DNA from: Bacillus sp. OV322
GTDB taxonomy: Bacteria; Bacillota; Bacilli; Bacillales; DSM-1321
Direction: 5' to 3'
NCBI RefSeq assembly: GCF_900112495.1
Contig: NZ_FOMA01000006.1
Span: forward strand, 1 to 64,000
Length of the DNA stretch: 64,000 nt
Shown here: piece by piece, positions 61,967 to 64,000 of the stretch
Position numbering within the stretch: the stretch's first letter is position 1
Layout of the letters: every line of letters starts with the position of its first letter
Notes under the pieces: generated by a model
What the model was told of the DNA's origin: nothing
Databases searched by the model: none
The model's input: only the letters and a program-made list of their open reading frames with translations
Program-made: the position numbers and the translations under genes

Positions 61967-63002
61967 TTTTTCTAATATTTTTTTTGAAATCCGGATAAAT
62001 GATTCCTTCTTCAGTTATGATGGCTGTAATAAGATGATTAGGTGTGACATCAAATGCAGGATTGAAGACTGAGACATTTTCAGGGGCGACTGGGACTCCG
62101 TGAATATGAGTGATTTCCTTTGGGTTTCTTTCTTCAATAGGAATCAAATCTCCAGTTTCCAGGGATAAATCAAACGTGCTGGAAGGAGCGGCAACATAAA
62201 AAGGGATGCCATAGTGATTTGCCAGTACAGCAAGGCTAAGTGTGCCGATTTTATTCGCTGTATCGCCGTTTGCCGTGATCCTGTCCGCACCGACAATGAT
62301 ACTTGAGATGTTTTTTGTGCTGATTGTATGTGCAGCCATGTTATCGGATATCAGGGTCACATCAACACCTGCCTGCATCAGCTCCCAGGCAGTCAATCTT
62401 GCTCCTTGAAGGACAGGTCTTGTTTCACAAGCAAACACCCTAAGGTTCATTCCCTTTTCAGCTGCTAAGTGAAAGGGGGCAAGAGCGGTGCCGTATCTTG
62501 CTGTTGCTATACCACCTGCATTGCAGTGGGTCAAGACAGCCTCTCCAGGCTTAAAAAGCGTTAACCCATATTCTCCAATGCTCCTGCATGTCGCTTCATC
62601 TTCAGTGAAAATAGAGATTGCTTCATGTGTCAAATCGGTTTTGGCTCCATTAACACTGCTTGCATCATGAAGCTTTTTCCTCATTCTGTTTAATGACCAG
62701 AATAAATTGACAGCAGTTGGCCGTGAAGAAGAAAGGAAGGAAATATCTTCTTCCATTTTTTTTCTGAATGCCAAAAGATCATCTCCAATAAATGCAGAAG
62801 CAGAAAGTGCAATGCCGTACGCGGCGGCAATCCCGATTGCTGGAGCTCCTCTGACTTTAAGGGTGGTGATGCTGTCAAAAACATCTTGTATCGTATAAAG
62901 GTCAATGAACTCCGTAATCTGAGGCAGGGCCTGCTGGTTAAGAATAGTTATGTGAGTGTCCTTCCACTGGATGGAAGAAGGGATATCTGTCGTTTTTTGC
63001 AT
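61953..63002 (-). CDS. mtnA: S-methyl-5-thioribose-1-phosphate isomerase
   Basis: A 349-residue MtnA in the methionine salvage pathway. It turns methylthioribose 1-phosphate into methylthioribulose 1-phosphate. The motifs [16 protein letters not shown] (catalytic Cys) and [10 protein letters not shown] (with the following [10 protein letters not shown], catalytic Asp) are present. GGAGATTATCC precedes the ATG. It is 17 bp downstream of mtnK and so shares its transcript. Confidence 0.94.
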   Translation of the reverse strand: MQKTTDIPSSIQWKDTHITILNQQALPQITEFIDLYTIQDVFDSITTLKVRGAPAIGIAAAYGIALSASAFIGDDLLAFRKKMEEDISFLSSSRPTAVNLFWSLNRMRKKLHDASSVNGAKTDLTHEAISIFTEDEATCRSIGEYGLTLFKPGEAVLTHCNAGGIATARYGTALAPFHLAAEKGMNLRVFACETRPVLQGARLTAWELMQAGVDVTLISDNMAAHTISTKNISSIIVGADRITANGDTANKIGTLSLAVLANHYGIPFYVAAPSSTFDLSLETGDLIPIEERNPKEITHIHGVPVAPENVSVFNPAFDVTPNHLITAIITEEGIIYPDFKKNIRKTIKN

Positions 63003-63019
63003 GGATAATCTCCTCAGAA

Positions 63020-64000
63020 TTATAATTTAGCAGTGTATGAAAGTGAAAGGTTATGCTGGCTCACAGCTTCTGTCACCAGTGAAATATCCAGGTGCTTCCT
63101 GTTCTTTATTAAAAATTCCCCGATTCGCAGGGCCACTTTTTTAGCTGAAATACGTGCGTCCTTATCTTGGATTCCGTCCAGATCCTTTACATGGGACAAA
63201 CCGATTGTCCTGCGGATTAATTCACAGCCGGCGAAGCCAAAGGCATCATTGGTGACTTTATTCAGTACAAATTCTAGATAGCCTTCTGTTCTGCAAAAAG
63301 CTTCCTGTCCTTGTGCATTCCAAAGGGCAGTGAAAACCTCCGTAAATGAATCCCAAACATCATGCAGGTGGGTAAAGATGGCTTCTTTTGAATCTTGTGA
63401 TCTGCTGAAAGCCTGAAAGAGCAGATTTGCGATATACTGTCCCAAATCAAATCCAATAGGACCATAAAAAGAAAATTCGGGATCTATTACCTTTGTTTCC
63501 TGTCTGCCTGCAAAGATGCTTCCGGTATGAAGATCTCCATGCAGAAGCGCTTCTTGCTCGGTCAGAAAGCTTTTCTTTAATTTAGCTACTTCAAGCTTCA
63601 GTAAATTATTTTGCCAGATAGCTTGAACTTCTTCCTTCAATTCTGCTTCATAATCATTGGATTCACTATCGAAAAAGGGATCTGTGAAAACAAAGGTTTC
63701 TGTTATATGGCATAATTCAGGATTGGAAAACTGCCGCGCCAATTCCTTTTTCTTTGTGTGAGCTAAAAAATAATCTGAAGTATAGAAAAGAGTTTTTGCA
63801 ATATATTCGCCTATATGCTTTGACAGCAGGGGAAATTCTTCGCCATTAATCAGCCCCTCGCGTGCAATGGTCAGGTGTGATAGGTCCTCCATTACGGTAA
63901 TGGCCAATTTTTCATCAGAATAGTAAATCTTGGGCACATATTCCTTGCAATAGCTTCTAAAAATTACAAGTGCATTTGCTTCAATGGCTGCCCGTTTGAT
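63020..64000 (-). CDS. mtnK: S-methyl-5-thioribose kinase, 5' end outside window
   Basis: Partial: the frame is open through the right edge (residues ...[13 protein letters not shown] precede the first internal Met), so 327 C-terminal residues of about 400 are visible. It phosphorylates methylthioribose. The APH-like catalytic motif [12 protein letters not shown] and the metal DPEF ([19 protein letters not shown]) are present, as is the MEDLS hinge. The regulatory region, often an S-box upstream of mtnK, is not in this window. Confidence 0.92.
   Translation of the reverse strand: MKRAAIEANALVIFRSYCKEYVPKIYYSDEKLAITVMEDLSHLTIAREGLINGEEFPLLSKHIGEYIAKTLFYTSDYFLAHTKKKELARQFSNPELCHITETFVFTDPFFDSESNDYEAELKEEVQAIWQNNLLKLEVAKLKKSFLTEQEALLHGDLHTGSIFAGRQETKVIDPEFSFYGPIGFDLGQYIANLLFQAFSRSQDSKEAIFTHLHDVWDSFTEVFTALWNAQGQEAFCRTEGYLEFVLNKVTNDAFGFAGCELIRRTIGLSHVKDLDGIQDKDARISAKKVALRIGEFLIKNRKHLDISLVTEAVSQHNLSLSYTAKL

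Noticed and set aside
1-64000. CRISPR array, prophage, IS transposase, tRNA or rRNA genes
   Set aside because: None seen: no regularly spaced short repeats, no transposase or phage structural ORFs, no tRNA-like cloverleaf or rRNA sequence recognised by eye.

Overview
The window is a chromosomal segment of a low-to-moderate GC, endospore-forming Bacillaceae (Bacillus sensu lato). Support for this comes from strong AGGAGG-type ribosome binding sites, frequent TTG/GTG starts, and many Bacillus-type genes: MntR, bacilliredoxin BrxA, YpgQ/YpgR, YpiP, YpjP, YpmQ/R/S, YpqE, YokU, YozE, YodN, YozD, YndM, a SleL-type cortex hydrolase and a YjcZ-like peptide. Gene order resembles parts of the B. subtilis ypg-ypi-ypm and yod-kam regions. 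The genus cannot be fixed from the sequence alone; the repeat families are of a kind I associate with the Bacillus firmus/Cytobacillus-like groups. No rRNA, tRNA, CRISPR array, prophage or complete IS element was seen.

Layout. 1-8 kb: nsrR/hmp nitric-oxide module with paired operators, a general-stress protein, a phosphatase, topB, mntR, a methyltransferase/AIM24 pair. 8-19.7 kb: metA, fhs, an unknown gene, a glutathione peroxidase, ypgQ-yfmR, ypgR, ilvD (with a CodY-like box), brxA, ypiP. 19.8-29.2 kb: gamma-glutamyltransferase, a 25-residue membrane peptide, ypjP, a TerC-family exporter, thyA-dfrA, ilvA (with a CodY-like box), tatA-tatC. 29.3-43.6 kb: SleL-like spore hydrolase behind a sigma-E-like promoter, small unknowns, a DegV protein, an RlaP-like nucleotidyltransferase, a nucleoside hydrolase, ypmQ, a Fur-box DoxX gene, ypmR-ypmS, a DUF4397 protein, msrA-msrB, ypqE, an anchored SGNH hydrolase. 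43.8-48.2 kb: a YjcZ-like peptide, an FAD oxidoreductase behind a long structured leader, an S66 peptidase homologue with an altered nucleophile motif, a zinc-ribbon protein. 48.4-56.7 kb: the lysine/beta-lysine locus yodT-yodS-yodR-yodQ-yodP, a sigma-54 activator (KamR type), kamA and yokU. 57-64 kb: yozE, yodN, yozD, deoD, a CtpB-type protease, yndM, and mtnA-mtnK (mtnK runs off the right edge).

How genes work together. The kam locus is the most coherent system. KamA makes beta-lysine, the YodP/AblB acetyltransferase acts on it, and an aminotransferase, a two-subunit CoA transferase and an M20 deacylase complete a presumed lysine catabolic route. Its front end carries a sigma-E-type -10 sequence, while kamA itself has a near-perfect -24/-12 sigma-54 promoter directly downstream of the gene for its likely activator. 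thyA/dfrA/fhs serve one-carbon metabolism; ilvD/ilvA serve branched-chain amino acid synthesis; hmp/nsrR, bsaA, brxA and msrAB serve redox and nitrosative defence.

The intergenic space holds a family of roughly 150-235 bp imperfect palindromes with related ends. These MITE-like elements sit repeatedly just downstream of transcription terminators. One cluster of their ends brackets a small membrane-protein gene.
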